The notes below the pieces were generated by a model, which was not told where the DNA came from, ran no database searches, and was given only the letters and a program-made list of their open reading frames with translations. A program made the position numbers and the translations under genes. Below, one piece after another: positions 17,346-26,946 of a stretch of DNA of 64,000 bases (the stretch's first letter is position 1; each line of letters starts with the position of its first letter). The DNA comes from Thermoleptolyngbya sichuanensis A183. GTDB taxonomy: Bacteria; Cyanobacteriota; Cyanobacteriia; Elainellales; Elainellaceae. The DNA lies in assembly GCF_013177315.1 (NCBI RefSeq), contig NZ_CP053661.1, positions 5,394,001-5,458,000 on the forward strand. The letters are read 5' to 3'.

Positions 17346-18311
17346 ATGCGAATTGCTCAGAACGTTACTCAGTTGATTGGTGGTACGCCGCTAGTGCGGT
17401 TGAACCGGATTCCTCAGGCGGAAGGGTGTGTCGCGCAGATTGTGGTGAAGCTAGAGGGCATGAATCCGTCTGCTTCAGTCAAAGATCGCATCGGCATCAG
17501 CATGATCGAGGCGGCGGAACAGGCAGGCAAGATTGAGCCGGGCAAGACCGTTTTGGTGGAGCCGACCTCCGGGAATACGGGGATTGCGCTGGCAATGGCG
17601 GCGGCGGCAAAGGGCTATCGGCTGATCCTAACGATGCCGGACACTATGAGTTCTGAGCGGCGGGCGATGCTGCGGGCGTTTGGGGCGGAACTGGAGCTGA
17701 CGCCCGGAATCGAGGGTATGAGTGGCTGCATCCAGCGGGCGCAGCAGATCGTCGCCATGTTGCCGGATGCCTATATGCTGCAACAGTTTAGCAATCCGGC
17801 GAATCCCCAAATTCATCGAGACACGACGGCGCTAGAAATCTGGCAGGACACCGATGGTGCGGTGGATATTCTAGTCTCTGGTGTCGGGACGGGCGGTACG
17901 CTGACGGGTGTGGCCGAGGTGCTGAAAGAGAAGAAGCCAGGATTTCGGGCGATCGCCGTTGAACCCGCCAACAGTCCGGTGCTGTCGGGCGGTCGCCCCG
18001 GCCCCCACAAGATCCAGGGCATTGGCGCGGGCTTTGTGCCGCAGGTGTTGAATACAGGAATCATCGATGAAGTGGTGACCGTAACGGATGAAGAGGCGAT
18101 CGCCTATGGTCGTCGGCTGGCCCGCGAGGAAGGATTGCTCTCTGGGATTTCCAGCGGCGCAGCGCTGGCGGCCGCAATCAAAGTGGGTCAGCGTCCCGAA
18201 AACGCCAACAAGCTCATTGTGGTGATTCAGCCCAGCTTTGGTGAGCGCTATCTCAGCACCCCCCTCTTCCAAGATCCAGAACTGGTTGCGTCTGGTTCAC
18301 TGAGCGCCTGA
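17346..18311 (+). CDS. cysK: Cysteine synthase A (O-acetylserine sulfhydrylase)
   Basis: This 321-residue PLP enzyme converts O-acetylserine and sulfide to cysteine. The cofactor lysine lies in [14 protein letters not shown]. The substrate loop is [12 protein letters not shown], the phosphate-binding glycines are in [11 protein letters not shown], and the late [11 protein letters not shown] is conserved. Length and motifs match the CysK rather than the CysM branch. The Rrf2 regulator directly upstream probably shares its transcript and may sense CysK occupancy. Confidence 0.93.
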   Translation: MRIAQNVTQLIGGTPLVRLNRIPQAEGCVAQIVVKLEGMNPSASVKDRIGISMIEAAEQAGKIEPGKTVLVEPTSGNTGIALAMAAAAKGYRLILTMPDTMSSERRAMLRAFGAELELTPGIEGMSGCIQRAQQIVAMLPDAYMLQQFSNPANPQIHRDTTALEIWQDTDGAVDILVSGVGTGGTLTGVAEVLKEKKPGFRAIAVEPANSPVLSGGRPGPHKIQGIGAGFVPQVLNTGIIDEVVTVTDEEAIAYGRRLAREEGLLSGISSGAALAAAIKVGQRPENANKLIVVIQPSFGERYLSTPLFQDPELVASGSLSA

Positions 18312-18365
18312 GTCTCTACCTAAGTCGCTCAAGGACACGCCTTATACACGCCTTACAATAGGCGT

Positions 18366-19091
18366 ATGCAGCAGCAAGACCACTATAAAACTCTGGACGT
18401 TCACCAGACGGCGACCCAGGCTGAGATCAAGCAGTCCTATCGCCGTCTGGTAAAACAGTTTCATCCGGATCACAATCCCGAACTAGACGGACACGATCAG
18501 ATTGCAACCATCAATGCCGCCTACGAAGTGCTGGGTGATCCCCAGCGTCGCCGCACCTACGATCAGCAGTTGCACGATGCAGAACGGCTGAAAGCGGCGG
18601 GTTTTGACGTTTATGAAGAATCGACAAGCAGTCGCCAACAGCGCACCGCCGAGGCCCAGCGCCGCTATCAACAGCGCCAGACCGGGCAAGACGATGACGA
18701 GCAGATTAAGCAATGGCTCCACCGGGTTTATCAGCCCATCAATCGGCTATTATCTAAAATTTTGAATCCGCTTAAAGAGCAACTGGATGATCTTGCCTAT
18801 GATCCGTTTGATGACGAATTGCTAGAGGCATTTCAGGCGTATCTGGACGAATCCCGCGACTTGCTGCACAAGGCGCAGACTACGTTTAAATCTATGTCGA
18901 ACCCGCCCAGCACGGCAAAGGTCGCCGCTGATTTGTTCTATTGCCTGAGCCAGGTGGGCGACGGCATCGACGAGCTAGAGCGATTTGTCACTAGCTACAA
19001 CGAGCAGTATTTGCACACGGGTAAGGAATTATTTCGGATTGCCAAAGGGCTGAAGCGGGACGCGCAGGCAGCAGCAAAGCGAATTGGGTAA
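18366..19091 (+). CDS. J-domain (DnaJ-like) co-chaperone
   Basis: This 241-residue protein has an N-terminal J domain (about 5-72) with the HPD motif in FHPDHNPEL, so it should stimulate an Hsp70 ATPase. It lacks the Gly/Phe and zinc-finger regions of full DnaJ, making it a type III J protein. The rest is helical and charged, with no membrane segment. No ribosome site precedes the ATG. Instead a 6-bp hairpin (acgcct/aggcgt) containing TACAAT ends at the start codon, which may mean a leaderless transcript. Confidence 0.85.
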   Translation: MQQQDHYKTLDVHQTATQAEIKQSYRRLVKQFHPDHNPELDGHDQIATINAAYEVLGDPQRRRTYDQQLHDAERLKAAGFDVYEESTSSRQQRTAEAQRRYQQRQTGQDDDEQIKQWLHRVYQPINRLLSKILNPLKEQLDDLAYDPFDDELLEAFQAYLDESRDLLHKAQTTFKSMSNPPSTAKVAADLFYCLSQVGDGIDELERFVTSYNEQYLHTGKELFRIAKGLKRDAQAAAKRIG

Positions 19092-19271
19092 AAGCAAAAA
19101 TCAGGAACCCCCAGAGTTCCCCCTTGAGTCTGGTTTCGGGTCGATCGGTTTCAAGTCCGTAAGTCCTGACCCCTGATCCCCCGGTTGTGCGTCACAATAG
19201 AAAAGCTGTGTCAATTTGGGTTGCGGGATCAAGGCTGAACCAGTCCCTAACTGCCAACCCTGCTCCTTCCC

Positions 19272-20633
19272 ATGTCACTCCCGATTGTCGCCATTATTGG
19301 CCGCCCAAATGTGGGCAAGTCTACCTTTGTCAACCGACTGGCGGAGGTGCGGGATGCGATTGTGCATGATGAGCCAGGAGTAACGCGCGATCGCACGTAC
19401 AAGCCAGCCTTTTGGAATGACCGCGATTTTCTGGTGGTGGATACCGGCGGGCTGGTGTTTGATGATGATACAGAATTTTTGCCGCTGATTCGAGAGCAGG
19501 CCATGGCGGCGCTGGCCGAAGCGAGCGTGGCGGTGATGGTGGTAGACGGGCAGGCAGGCGTGACGGCGGCCGACGAAGCGATCGCCACCTGGCTACGGCA
19601 ACAGTCCGTTCCTGTGCTGCTGGCGGTCAACAAATGCGAGTCGGTGGAGCAAGGGCTGATTCAGGCAGCGGAATTTTGGAGCCTGGGGCTGGGCGAGCCT
19701 CATCCTGTGTCGGCGATTCATGGCAGCGGCACGGGGGATCTGCTGGATAAACTCATTACTTTTTTGCCGCCGACGGAGCAGATTGAAGAAACCGATGAGA
19801 TTCGGGTGGCGATTGTGGGGCGGCCAAATGTCGGCAAATCCAGTCTGCTGAATGCATTTGTGGGAGAAAAGCGGGCGATCGTCAGCCCCATTTCAGGCAC
19901 CACTCGCGACGCGATCGACATGCAGGTCGAGCGCAACGGACAGCGCTATCGACTCATCGACACCGCAGGCATCCGCAAGAAAAAGCAGGTGGAATATGGC
20001 CCAGAATTCTTTGGGATCAACCGGGCCTTTAAGGCAATTCGGCGGGCAGATGTGGTGCTGCTGGTAATCGACGCAATCGACGGCGTGACCGAGCAGGATC
20101 AGAAACTGGCTGGACGCATTGCCGATGATGGGCGAGCCTGCGTTGTAGTGATCAACAAATGGGACGCGATCGAAAAAGATTCCCACACGATTTACGAATA
20201 CCAGCGGCACCTGGAAGATCGGCTGCACTTTACCAACTGGGCAGAGACGATTTTTGTCAGCGCGATGACCGGGCAGCGGGTGGAGAAGATTTTGGAACTG
20301 GTGAACCGGGCTGCCGAGCAGCATCGCCGCCGCGTTTCGACCTCGGTGATTAACGAAGTGCTGGAGGAAGCGGGCAACTGGCACTCGCCGCCGACCACGC
20401 GCCAGGGTCGCCAGGGCAAGATTTACTACGGTACGCAGGTGAGTACGCAACCTCCGGCGATCGCCCTGTTTGTCAACGATCCCAACCTGTTTAACGACAA
20501 CTATCGCCGCTATATCGAGCGCCAGTTTCGCCAGTCGCTCGGCTTTGTGGGTACGCCAGTTCGCTTCTTTTGGCGAGGCAAAAAGCTGCGAGAAGTGGAG
20601 CGCGGCTCTGCAAACAGAGCGACGAAGGTGTAA
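19272..20633 (+). CDS. der: Ribosome-associated GTPase Der (EngA)
   Basis: This 453-residue protein has two tandem GTPase domains and a C-terminal KH-like domain, and it acts in 50S ribosomal subunit assembly. The P-loops are GRPNVGKST (about residue 9) and GRPNVGKSS (about residue 183). Each domain shows the later G motifs: DTGG then NKCE, and DTAGI then NKWD. The C-terminus ([20 protein letters not shown]) is typical. ecfT begins 12 bases after the stop, so the two genes are probably cotranscribed. Confidence 0.95.
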   Translation: MSLPIVAIIGRPNVGKSTFVNRLAEVRDAIVHDEPGVTRDRTYKPAFWNDRDFLVVDTGGLVFDDDTEFLPLIREQAMAALAEASVAVMVVDGQAGVTAADEAIATWLRQQSVPVLLAVNKCESVEQGLIQAAEFWSLGLGEPHPVSAIHGSGTGDLLDKLITFLPPTEQIEETDEIRVAIVGRPNVGKSSLLNAFVGEKRAIVSPISGTTRDAIDMQVERNGQRYRLIDTAGIRKKKQVEYGPEFFGINRAFKAIRRADVVLLVIDAIDGVTEQDQKLAGRIADDGRACVVVINKWDAIEKDSHTIYEYQRHLEDRLHFTNWAETIFVSAMTGQRVEKILELVNRAAEQHRRRVSTSVINEVLEEAGNWHSPPTTRQGRQGKIYYGTQVSTQPPAIALFVNDPNLFNDNYRRYIERQFRQSLGFVGTPVRFFWRGKKLREVERGSANRATKV

Positions 20634-20644
20634 GCGGAACGGCT

Positions 20645-21580
20645 ATGGATCTGCTGCGATCGCTCCCCATCGGGCTATATCTGGAGCAACCCGTCACCTG
20701 GCTGCATCGGCTTGATCCCCGTGTCAAGGCGGCCTGGCTGATGGCGTTTGTGCTAACCCCGATCGCCGCGACCCCCTACTGGCGGCTATCGCTGGTGGGC
20801 TGGCTGCTGGCGCTGATGGTGAGTACGCTGCTGCCGCTGCGCGTCTGGAAGCGACAGGTCGGGCTGGCGGCGGGATTTAGCCTGCTGCTGTTTTTGGTGA
20901 CGCTGGTCGTGCCTGACGGGTTGACGGTTACTCATCAGCCGCGCACCCCTGCGGACGAGCTAAGCATCACGGTGCCTCCGTCGCCCTCATCTGCAACTCC
21001 GTCCGTCGGGGAGGATGCCCCTATAACGCTGAACCTGGGCAATGGCTATCAGTATGTGCTGCTTCAGGCAGGGCCGCTGCGCGTCACGCGGCGATCGCTC
21101 AATTTGGGCATCCGAGTCGGCACGCTGGTCTTCACGCTGCTGGTCAGTACGAATCTATTTTTGCTGACCACCGCGCCAGAAGAAATTACCGCTGGGCTGG
21201 AGAGTTTGCTAAGACCGCTAGGGCGGTTTGGCATTCCCGTCACCGAAATCGTGCTGACGCTGACGCTCTCGCTGCGCTTTATTCCGCTGGTGCTAGAGGA
21301 AATTCAAAACCTAATCCGCTCCGTGCGAACCCGCGCCATCAACTGGCGAAAGCTGGGGTTTCGGGGCAGTTCCCAAGTCGCCCTCACCGTCGCAGAACGC
21401 CTAGTGGACAACCTGCTGGTTCGCGCTACGCAGATTGCCAGCGCCATGCAGGTGCGAGGCTTTACCAGTCCCAACCGCCATCAGGTGAAGTGGCATCAGT
21501 TTCGCGTGTTTTGGCTCGACTGGCTGGCGATCGCTGCGTTGGTGCTATTTATCTTTGCCCGCATCCGCTGGGGCAGCTAA
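20645..21580 (+). CDS. ecfT: Energy-coupling factor transporter scaffold EcfT (CbiQ family)
   Basis: This 311-residue membrane protein couples ATPases to substrate-binding S components in ECF vitamin or metal transporters. Several hydrophobic segments are visible (AWLMAFVLTPIAATP, FSLLLFLVTLVV, LVFTLLVSTNLFLL, WLAIAALVLFIFARI). The coupling-helix motif appears as ATQIASAMQVRGF. The true start is the ATG at 20645, just after der; an in-frame extension overlapping der is not credible. An insertion of about 60 residues rich in Pro and Ser (HQPRTPADELSIT onward) lies between membrane segments. Its ATPase may be the one encoded at 11466. Confidence 0.85.
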   Translation: MDLLRSLPIGLYLEQPVTWLHRLDPRVKAAWLMAFVLTPIAATPYWRLSLVGWLLALMVSTLLPLRVWKRQVGLAAGFSLLLFLVTLVVPDGLTVTHQPRTPADELSITVPPSPSSATPSVGEDAPITLNLGNGYQYVLLQAGPLRVTRRSLNLGIRVGTLVFTLLVSTNLFLLTTAPEEITAGLESLLRPLGRFGIPVTEIVLTLTLSLRFIPLVLEEIQNLIRSVRTRAINWRKLGFRGSSQVALTVAERLVDNLLVRATQIASAMQVRGFTSPNRHQVKWHQFRVFWLDWLAIAALVLFIFARIRWGS

Positions 21581-21748
21581 CGGGGGCAGCTAACAGGGGC
21601 AGAGCGCCGAAACGTTAAGACAGGTCGCCAAGCTCTTGCGATCCCGTTTGCTAACCCCGTGAGAAATGTCTTAACCTGCCGATAAAAACTTAAAGAAAAC
21701 TTGTTTTTGTAGCAGCATTATACAAACTAGCATACAGTATTACTGTGA

Positions 21749-22186
21749 ATGCATTTTGAGGCACGATTGAACATCTCTCCAAACATCTCTCTAGGGACGG
21801 ACATTGTCCATATTCCTCGAATCAGGGCGTTAATTGACCGTTTTGGCGATCGCTTTTTGAAGAAGGTCTACACTGCTATCGAGCAGCAAGACTATTGGCA
21901 AGCCTGCGCCCAAGCCATCGAAAATCAGGTTGGCATTGCCAGACTGGCGGGACGATGGGCAGCAAAAGAGGCAGTCGTCAAAGCAATGGGCACGGGCTGG
22001 CGAGGAATTCGCTATACCGATGTCGAAATTCAGCGGCAAGGAAACGGTGCGCCAACGGTTTGTCTACACGGCACGGCAGCCCAATGGGCGGCTTGTGTGG
22101 GTGGCGGCAACTGGCAACTCAGCCTGAGCCATGATGGAGAGTATGCGATCGCCACGGCAATGTTTCTGGGCCATAGGGCGAAATAA
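21749..22186 (+). CDS. acpS: Holo-[acyl-carrier-protein] synthase
   Basis: This 145-residue enzyme transfers the phosphopantetheine arm of CoA to acyl carrier protein. The magnesium and CoA site motifs are present: GTDIVHIPRIR (about 17-27), RWAAKEAVVKAMGTG (about 69-83) and SLSHDGEYAIATA near the end. Length is slightly above the usual 120-140 because of a 16-residue N-terminal lead. No ribosome site is evident before the ATG. Confidence 0.9.
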   Translation: MHFEARLNISPNISLGTDIVHIPRIRALIDRFGDRFLKKVYTAIEQQDYWQACAQAIENQVGIARLAGRWAAKEAVVKAMGTGWRGIRYTDVEIQRQGNGAPTVCLHGTAAQWAACVGGGNWQLSLSHDGEYAIATAMFLGHRAK

Positions 22187-22565
22187 GGGGCATCGGGTCA
22201 ACGCTACCTGGTTAACATTACCTGGGCGGGTTTACTGAGCCAAAAGTCTTCACTTGGGTCTTGTCGTCAGCAGCGAAACCGTGCAGTTGGGCTGTCTGCA
22301 TCACCTGCTGTCTGCATCACCTGTAAGACAAGACTGTTGATGAGGCTTTTCGGTTGAGCGTTTGAGGCAGGATTTTTACCGAATCCCTTAAGCTAAAAGT
22401 CTTAGCCAAGACTCTCAGCCAAGGCTCTTAGCAGCCATCCAAAACCTCCTGAAAGTTGCGCTTCTCTGTCGTTCCGCACTCTGCTACTCTGCTGTCATCA
22501 TTTAACAATTTATGAAATTCGCTCAATCGCTATCCGCCCCGCCATCAGGAGCCAATGCAACTCGA
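22187..22565 (+). other. Intergenic region with 16-bp tandem duplication
   Basis: No gene is seen in this 379-bp gap before pipX. It holds an exact tandem duplication of 16 bp (ctgtctgcatcacctg, 22292-22307 and 22308-22323). It also has a short run of imperfect agtcttagcc-type repeats near 22400-22430. The pipX promoter should lie here but no clear box is visible. Confidence 0.5.
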
Positions 22566-22835
22566 ATGAGTCGCGAATCCTACCTGAATCACCCAACCTT
22601 TGGGCTGCTCTATCAAGTTTGCGAAGTTACCGCAAACCAAGATCTGTTCGCGACGCTCTACGCGCAGCGGCTGTTCTTTTTGGTGACAGCCTCGTCAGAG
22701 GGCTTACAGTTTGAGCCGATAGGTCGCTCAGATGCCCGCATTTTGCTGGAGAATCGTCTGCGGGGGCTGCGACGCAGCGGCAGTGAAGCGGAGTATGCGG
22801 CATTGCAACTGGTTTATAAACAGACCTTTCAGTAA
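22566..22835 (+). CDS. pipX: PipX, PII- and NtcA-binding coactivator
   Basis: PipX binds the nitrogen regulator NtcA as a coactivator when 2-oxoglutarate is high and switches to the PII protein when it is low. The Tudor-like N-terminal domain (SYLNHPTFGLLYQVCEV, LFATLYAQRLFFLVT, FEPIGRSDARILLENRL) and the C-terminal helices ending YKQTFQ match the family closely. Starting at the ATG at 22566 gives 89 residues, the family length, with AGGAG upstream. A longer frame from 22512 adds 18 residues without support. pipY follows 75 bases later, as in other cyanobacteria. Confidence 0.92.
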   Translation: MSRESYLNHPTFGLLYQVCEVTANQDLFATLYAQRLFFLVTASSEGLQFEPIGRSDARILLENRLRGLRRSGSEAEYAALQLVYKQTFQ

Positions 22836-22910
22836 TTCGCTCCGTTAACCCTGTGCGGAACCCCTGCAAATTTGCAGATTTGATGATTCCTTGAGTCCAC
22901 GTTAGAAGAG

Positions 22911-23603
22911 ATGGGCATGAGTGCTGCTGCGCCTGAGGCGATCGCCCAAACGATTCATCAAATTCGTCAAACGCTGCCCGATCGGGTGCGGCTGATGGCA
23001 GTTACCAAGCAAGTGTCTCCCGATGCAATGCGGGCGGCCTATGCCGCAGGCATCCGCGACTTTGGCGAAAGTCGGCTGCAAGAGGCGATCGCCAAACAAG
23101 CCGAACTGCAAGACCTGAGCGATGTAACCTGGCACCTCATCGGGCATTTGCAAAGCAACAAAGCCGCCAAAGTCCTCGACCATTTTCACTGGATTCACTC
23201 CGTAGACAGCCTCAAGCTGGCCCAGCGCCTCAATCAGCTAGCGGGCGATCGCCCCACCCGCCCGCGTGTCTGCCTCCAGGTTAAAATTCTCCCTGACCCT
23301 AATAAATTTGGCTGGACAGTTCCAGAACTGCTGGCTGACTTGCCCCTGCTCGACGACTGTCAGCATTTGGACATCGTGGGGCTGATGACAATTCCGCCCT
23401 ACGGACTCAATCCAGACGTGACAAAATCGGTGTTTTTGCAAACTCGCGAACTGGCCGAAAAAATTCGCCATCAAACCCTCAAAACGATCCGAATGGAAGA
23501 ACTGTCGATGGGAATGTCAGAAGACTATCCCCTAGCGGTCGAAGCCGGAGCTACCATCATCCGGCTGGGTCGGGTCTTGTTTGGCGAACGAACCGCAATT
23601 TGA
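22911..23603 (+). CDS. pipY: PipY, PLP-binding homeostasis protein (YggS/PLPBP family)
   Basis: This 230-residue single-domain PLP protein helps to keep the vitamin B6 and amino acid pools balanced. The PLP lysine is in LMAVTKQVS (about residue 33). DFGESRLQEA, WHLIGHLQSNKA, SVDSL and MEELSMGMSEDYPLAVEAG are all family landmarks, and the phosphate-binding end is IIRLGRVLFG. It is encoded directly after pipX, the conserved pipX-pipY pair. sepF, often next in cyanobacteria, is not present here. Confidence 0.92.
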   Translation: MGMSAAAPEAIAQTIHQIRQTLPDRVRLMAVTKQVSPDAMRAAYAAGIRDFGESRLQEAIAKQAELQDLSDVTWHLIGHLQSNKAAKVLDHFHWIHSVDSLKLAQRLNQLAGDRPTRPRVCLQVKILPDPNKFGWTVPELLADLPLLDDCQHLDIVGLMTIPPYGLNPDVTKSVFLQTRELAEKIRHQTLKTIRMEELSMGMSEDYPLAVEAGATIIRLGRVLFGERTAI

Positions 23604-23790
23604 GCATTGTGCTGCATCAATCCTCGCAATGAAACTGGGTCGGTGTCTCAATACAGATGTCTTATCTCAATACAGTCGAAAATGCGGTGATGCAAATAAA
23701 GGGTCTGGCCAGCGCTGGGTTGAATCTCAACAATGCCGAGGAGTCTACGTATTGACATATTGACTTGACATATTGACCGCTGTAGGGAGA

Positions 23791-23871
23791 TTAGCTGAGC
23801 GTGAGCGCTAGGAGGGCGGCTGGTACGATCAGCCAGAGAGCGATCGCCCGCTTTAGCGAAAACCGGGGCAT
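23791..23871 (-). CDS. Putative 26-residue single-span membrane microprotein
   Basis: The frame encodes a basic head (MPRFSLKR) and one hydrophobic segment (AIALWLIVPAALLALTLS), which predicts an N-in membrane span. An AAGGAG ribosome site lies eight bases before the ATG. Size and layout resemble the many tiny subunits of cyanobacterial photosynthetic complexes, but it does not match PsbT, PsbM, PsbX, PetG, PetL, PetN or PsaM as I recall them. It lies alone between pipY and fni, on the opposite strand. The function is unknown. Confidence 0.45.
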   Translation of the reverse strand: MPRFSLKRAIALWLIVPAALLALTLS

Positions 23872-24086
23872 AGGAATAGCTCCTTGTGTGAGAAGCCGTC
23901 TGAGAGCCGTAGACAAACGCTGTAAACAAAACAGTCCGTCTCAATCGATGCCCCCAGAGCAGTTTCTTACCCAGCGAGCGATCATATTTCGTTTTTCATG
24001 AAGATGCCAGTGGAAGGGCGATCGCATGGCACACTAGTGTCTGTAGCTAATGCAAAAGCTAATGCAAAAGCCGCATTCCATTCAGC

Positions 24087-25190
24087 ATGACGCGACCGAT
24101 TGATTCCCTTTCTCCTGCCCCTGCCCAAGCCCTCAGTGCCCCTTCCGAGCAAGCGATCGCCACTCAAGCCCGCAAAGCCGAACACATCCGCGTCTGCCTA
24201 GAGGAAAACGTCCAGTCGCACCTCACCACGGGGCTAGAGCGCTATCGGTTTACCCACTGCTGTTTGCCAGAACTGGCTCCGGCTGATTTGAACTTGCATA
24301 CAACCTTTTTGGGCAAAGCGCTGGCGGCTCCGCTGCTGATTTCCTCCATGACGGGCGGCACGGATCTGGCGCGAGTGATCAACCTGCGGCTGGCGGCGGC
24401 GGCACAGCGGCACGGGCTGGCGATGGGCGTGGGGTCGCAGCGCGTGGCCATCGAAAATCCAGAGGTGGTGTCTACCTTTGCCGTGCGCTCCGTCGCGCCG
24501 GATATTCTGCTATTTGCCAACTTGGGCGCGGTGCAGTTGAACTATACCTATGGTGTGGAGGAGTGTCTGCGCGTGGTGGACTGGCTCCGGGCAGACGCGC
24601 TGGTGCTACACCTGAACCCGCTGCAAGAGTGTGTGCAAACGCGGGGCGATCGCAACTTTCGGGGCCTGTTCGACAAAATCGCGGCGCTGTGCAACGCCCT
24701 GCCCGTGCCCGTGATTGCCAAAGAAGTGGGCAACGGCATCTCTGCGCGAATGGCGCAACGGCTTGTGGACTGTGGCGTTGGGGCAATCGACGTGGCGGGG
24801 GCAGGAGGAACCTCTTGGGCCCGGGTGGAGAGCGAACGCGCCCAAGACCCGCTCCAGCGGCGGCTGGGCAATACCTTTGCAAACTGGGGCATCCCCACCG
24901 CCGACTGCATTACCTCAATCCGGGCGATCGCCCCCCAGGTTCCCCTGATCGCCTCTGGCGGCCTGCGAAACGGGCTGGACGTAGCCAAAGCGATCGCTCT
25001 GGGGGCAGACCTGGGCGGACTTGCCCTCCCCTTCCTGCAAGCCGCCGCCGACTCCGACGCAGCCTTAGATGAACTGATCAAAGCCCTGATTGCAGAACTC
25101 AACACCGTCCTACTTTGCACGGGCAGCGCTGCATTGCGGGATTTGCGGGAGCCGGGGATCTTGGTCAAAGCGGGGGCGGGCATGGAGTGA
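24087..25190 (+). CDS. fni: Type 2 isopentenyl-diphosphate isomerase
   Basis: This 367-residue FMN- and NADPH-dependent enzyme interconverts IPP and DMAPP for carotenoid, chlorophyll and quinone synthesis. It is a TIM barrel. Landmarks are [15 protein letters not shown] at the N-terminus, [58 protein letters not shown] and the phosphate site [20 protein letters not shown]. The ATG at 24087 gives the family length. The gene converges on msrB 46 bases downstream. Confidence 0.93.
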   Translation: MTRPIDSLSPAPAQALSAPSEQAIATQARKAEHIRVCLEENVQSHLTTGLERYRFTHCCLPELAPADLNLHTTFLGKALAAPLLISSMTGGTDLARVINLRLAAAAQRHGLAMGVGSQRVAIENPEVVSTFAVRSVAPDILLFANLGAVQLNYTYGVEECLRVVDWLRADALVLHLNPLQECVQTRGDRNFRGLFDKIAALCNALPVPVIAKEVGNGISARMAQRLVDCGVGAIDVAGAGGTSWARVESERAQDPLQRRLGNTFANWGIPTADCITSIRAIAPQVPLIASGGLRNGLDVAKAIALGADLGGLALPFLQAAADSDAALDELIKALIAELNTVLLCTGSAALRDLREPGILVKAGAGME

Positions 25191-25236
25191 TGCAATCCCC
25201 CTCAATTCCGCGGTTCCCCATTCCCACGCCGCGAAC

Positions 25237-25638
25237 CTACTCCGGCTTTTCTTCAAAGGTCAGCGAAGCGGAGTTGATGCAATAGCGCATTCCCGTGGGC
25301 GCGGGGCCGTCGTTGAAGACATGGCCGAGATGTGCGCCACAGGTTTCGCAGTGGACCTCGACCCGGCGCATAAAGAAGCTGTTGTCTTCTTCGTAGCCTA
25401 CGTTTTCGGCCGCCAGTGGGGCCCAATAGCTCGGCCAGCCCGTGCCAGAGTCAAACTTGGTTTCGGAGCTAAACAGCGGCGTGCCACAGCAGACGCACTT
25501 GTAAATGCCGGGAGCCTTGTTGTTGTGATAGGCCCCGGTAAAGGCGCGTTCGGTGCCCTTTTTGCGAGTGACGTGATACTGCTCCGGCGTAAGCTGCGCT
25601 TTCCACTCAGCGTCAGACTTGACGATTTTTTCTGCCAT
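25237..25638 (-). CDS. msrB: Peptide methionine-(R)-sulfoxide reductase
   Basis: This 133-residue repair enzyme reduces methionine-R-sulfoxide in proteins using thioredoxin. Two CxxC pairs ([10 protein letters not shown] and [10 protein letters not shown]) bind structural zinc. The catalytic cysteine lies in [11 protein letters not shown]. The expected GTGWPSYW and [11 protein letters not shown] motifs are present. A GAGGGA ribosome site precedes the ATG. No signal peptide is seen, so it is cytosolic. Confidence 0.94.
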   Translation of the reverse strand: MAEKIVKSDAEWKAQLTPEQYHVTRKKGTERAFTGAYHNNKAPGIYKCVCCGTPLFSSETKFDSGTGWPSYWAPLAAENVGYEEDNSFFMRRVEVHCETCGAHLGHVFNDGPAPTGMRYCINSASLTFEEKPE

Positions 25639-25738
25639 AGCGATTCCCTCAATCCTGCTTCCATTGTAAAGCTGTGTAAAGCTTTCGGAGCAGGACTGGC
25701 TGCATCGAACCAGGGCAAACCGGATGTGGCGGGAATCC

Positions 25739-26815
25739 CTAGGCCGTGGCTACTGGCTCCAGACCGAGCGATCGCATCAGCCGCTCCAGATCAAAGTGGC
25801 TCTGCATCAACTGGCGAATATGCTGCACCTTGATGGATTCGTGCAGGCGCACCTGGCCAAAGGTGCGATCGATAATTTCCACCGTGGTCAGCGTGTCCAG
25901 ATCCACCGAGAGAATGGGCACCTCTAGGTCTTCGGCACGGCTGAGGACGGCAGGCGTGGGCGGAATTTGCCCCGTCAGGATCAGGCAGTGGGTCGAGGTT
26001 TCTAGCGCTGCAAGCTGAATATCCGGGCGATCGCCCCCAGTGACCACCGCCATATTGCGCGACTTGCGGAAATATTTCAGCGCAGCGTTGACGTTCATCG
26101 CGCCGATCTTCAAGCTTTCCACCATTAGATCCAGCCGATCCGGGCGACATAGCACTTCCGCATTCAGCTGATGCACCAGTTCCGCCACGCTGACGCTCCG
26201 CAGCAAGTCGCTCCGGGGCAACACCGCCAGCACTGGAATTCCCTTGCTTTCCAGAAATGAGCGGACGTTGGCATCTACTGCGTCTACCTGATCCAGCGGC
26301 ACGTCGTTTAGCAGCACCCCCTGGAGGCGATCGCCCAGCACCCGCTTCGAGGCCAGCAGCGAATCCACCACCAGGTCAGAGTGATAGCGAGACACCAGCA
26401 GCACAGGCGCACCCAGCACCTCCGCCATCTGCGGCAGCGTCAGGTCAAACAAAGAGCCTTCGTCCAGCGTTCCTGGCCCCTCCAGCAGCGCCAAACTGCC
26501 ACCCTGCATTCGTCCGTAGGCGGCCAGCGCCTGCTGATAGTGGGTAGAGTCTTCACCCTTAATGCGGCGGGCGATGGTATTGGGATCGAGCGAGAGCAGC
26601 GTGGGGCGCAATCGGCTTTCTGGCAGGTTCAGCGTCGCGGCAATAAACCGCACGTCTTCATCTAACGTGTCTGCCTCAGACTCGCTCAGGCAAGTCCCCA
26701 TTGGCTTGCCGTAGGCAATATCTACCCCTTTCTCTTGAAACAGGTGCGCCAGCCCCAGAATAATCGCAGATTTGCCACTATACGCTTCGGGAGACCCAAC
26801 GAGTAAATACTGCAC
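25739..26815 (-). CDS. AAA_26 (BioD-like) plus DRTGG domain protein
   Basis: This protein of about 358 residues has an N-terminal P-loop domain related to dethiobiotin synthetase ([17 protein letters not shown], then YGKPMGT and [11 protein letters not shown]). A C-terminal DRTGG-type domain follows ([27 protein letters not shown]). It corresponds to the non-catalytic half of long phosphotransacetylases and is often annotated as a phosphotransacetylase-family protein, but the acetyltransferase domain is missing. I prefer the GTG at 26815 (AAGGTGG upstream) over the GTG at 26848. Its real function is unknown. Confidence 0.78.
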   Translation of the reverse strand: MQYLLVGSPEAYSGKSAIILGLAHLFQEKGVDIAYGKPMGTCLSESEADTLDEDVRFIAATLNLPESRLRPTLLSLDPNTIARRIKGEDSTHYQQALAAYGRMQGGSLALLEGPGTLDEGSLFDLTLPQMAEVLGAPVLLVSRYHSDLVVDSLLASKRVLGDRLQGVLLNDVPLDQVDAVDANVRSFLESKGIPVLAVLPRSDLLRSVSVAELVHQLNAEVLCRPDRLDLMVESLKIGAMNVNAALKYFRKSRNMAVVTGGDRPDIQLAALETSTHCLILTGQIPPTPAVLSRAEDLEVPILSVDLDTLTTVEIIDRTFGQVRLHESIKVQHIRQLMQSHFDLERLMRSLGLEPVATA

Positions 26816-26946
26816 AGACTCACCCACCCACCTTATTTTGAAAGACACAGGTATTCTGCAAGACCCATCCGCCGCTGCGGACTTCTCCTCATTGTAGAGG
26901 AGGTCTCTGCTTTCACAAGGGGGGGAGGCGAGTTCAGAAACCCTGC

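Noticed and set aside
23648-23944. 98-codon minus-strand frame after pipY
   Set aside because: The sequence is low-information and contains the 26-residue microprotein region in another frame, which has far better start signals.
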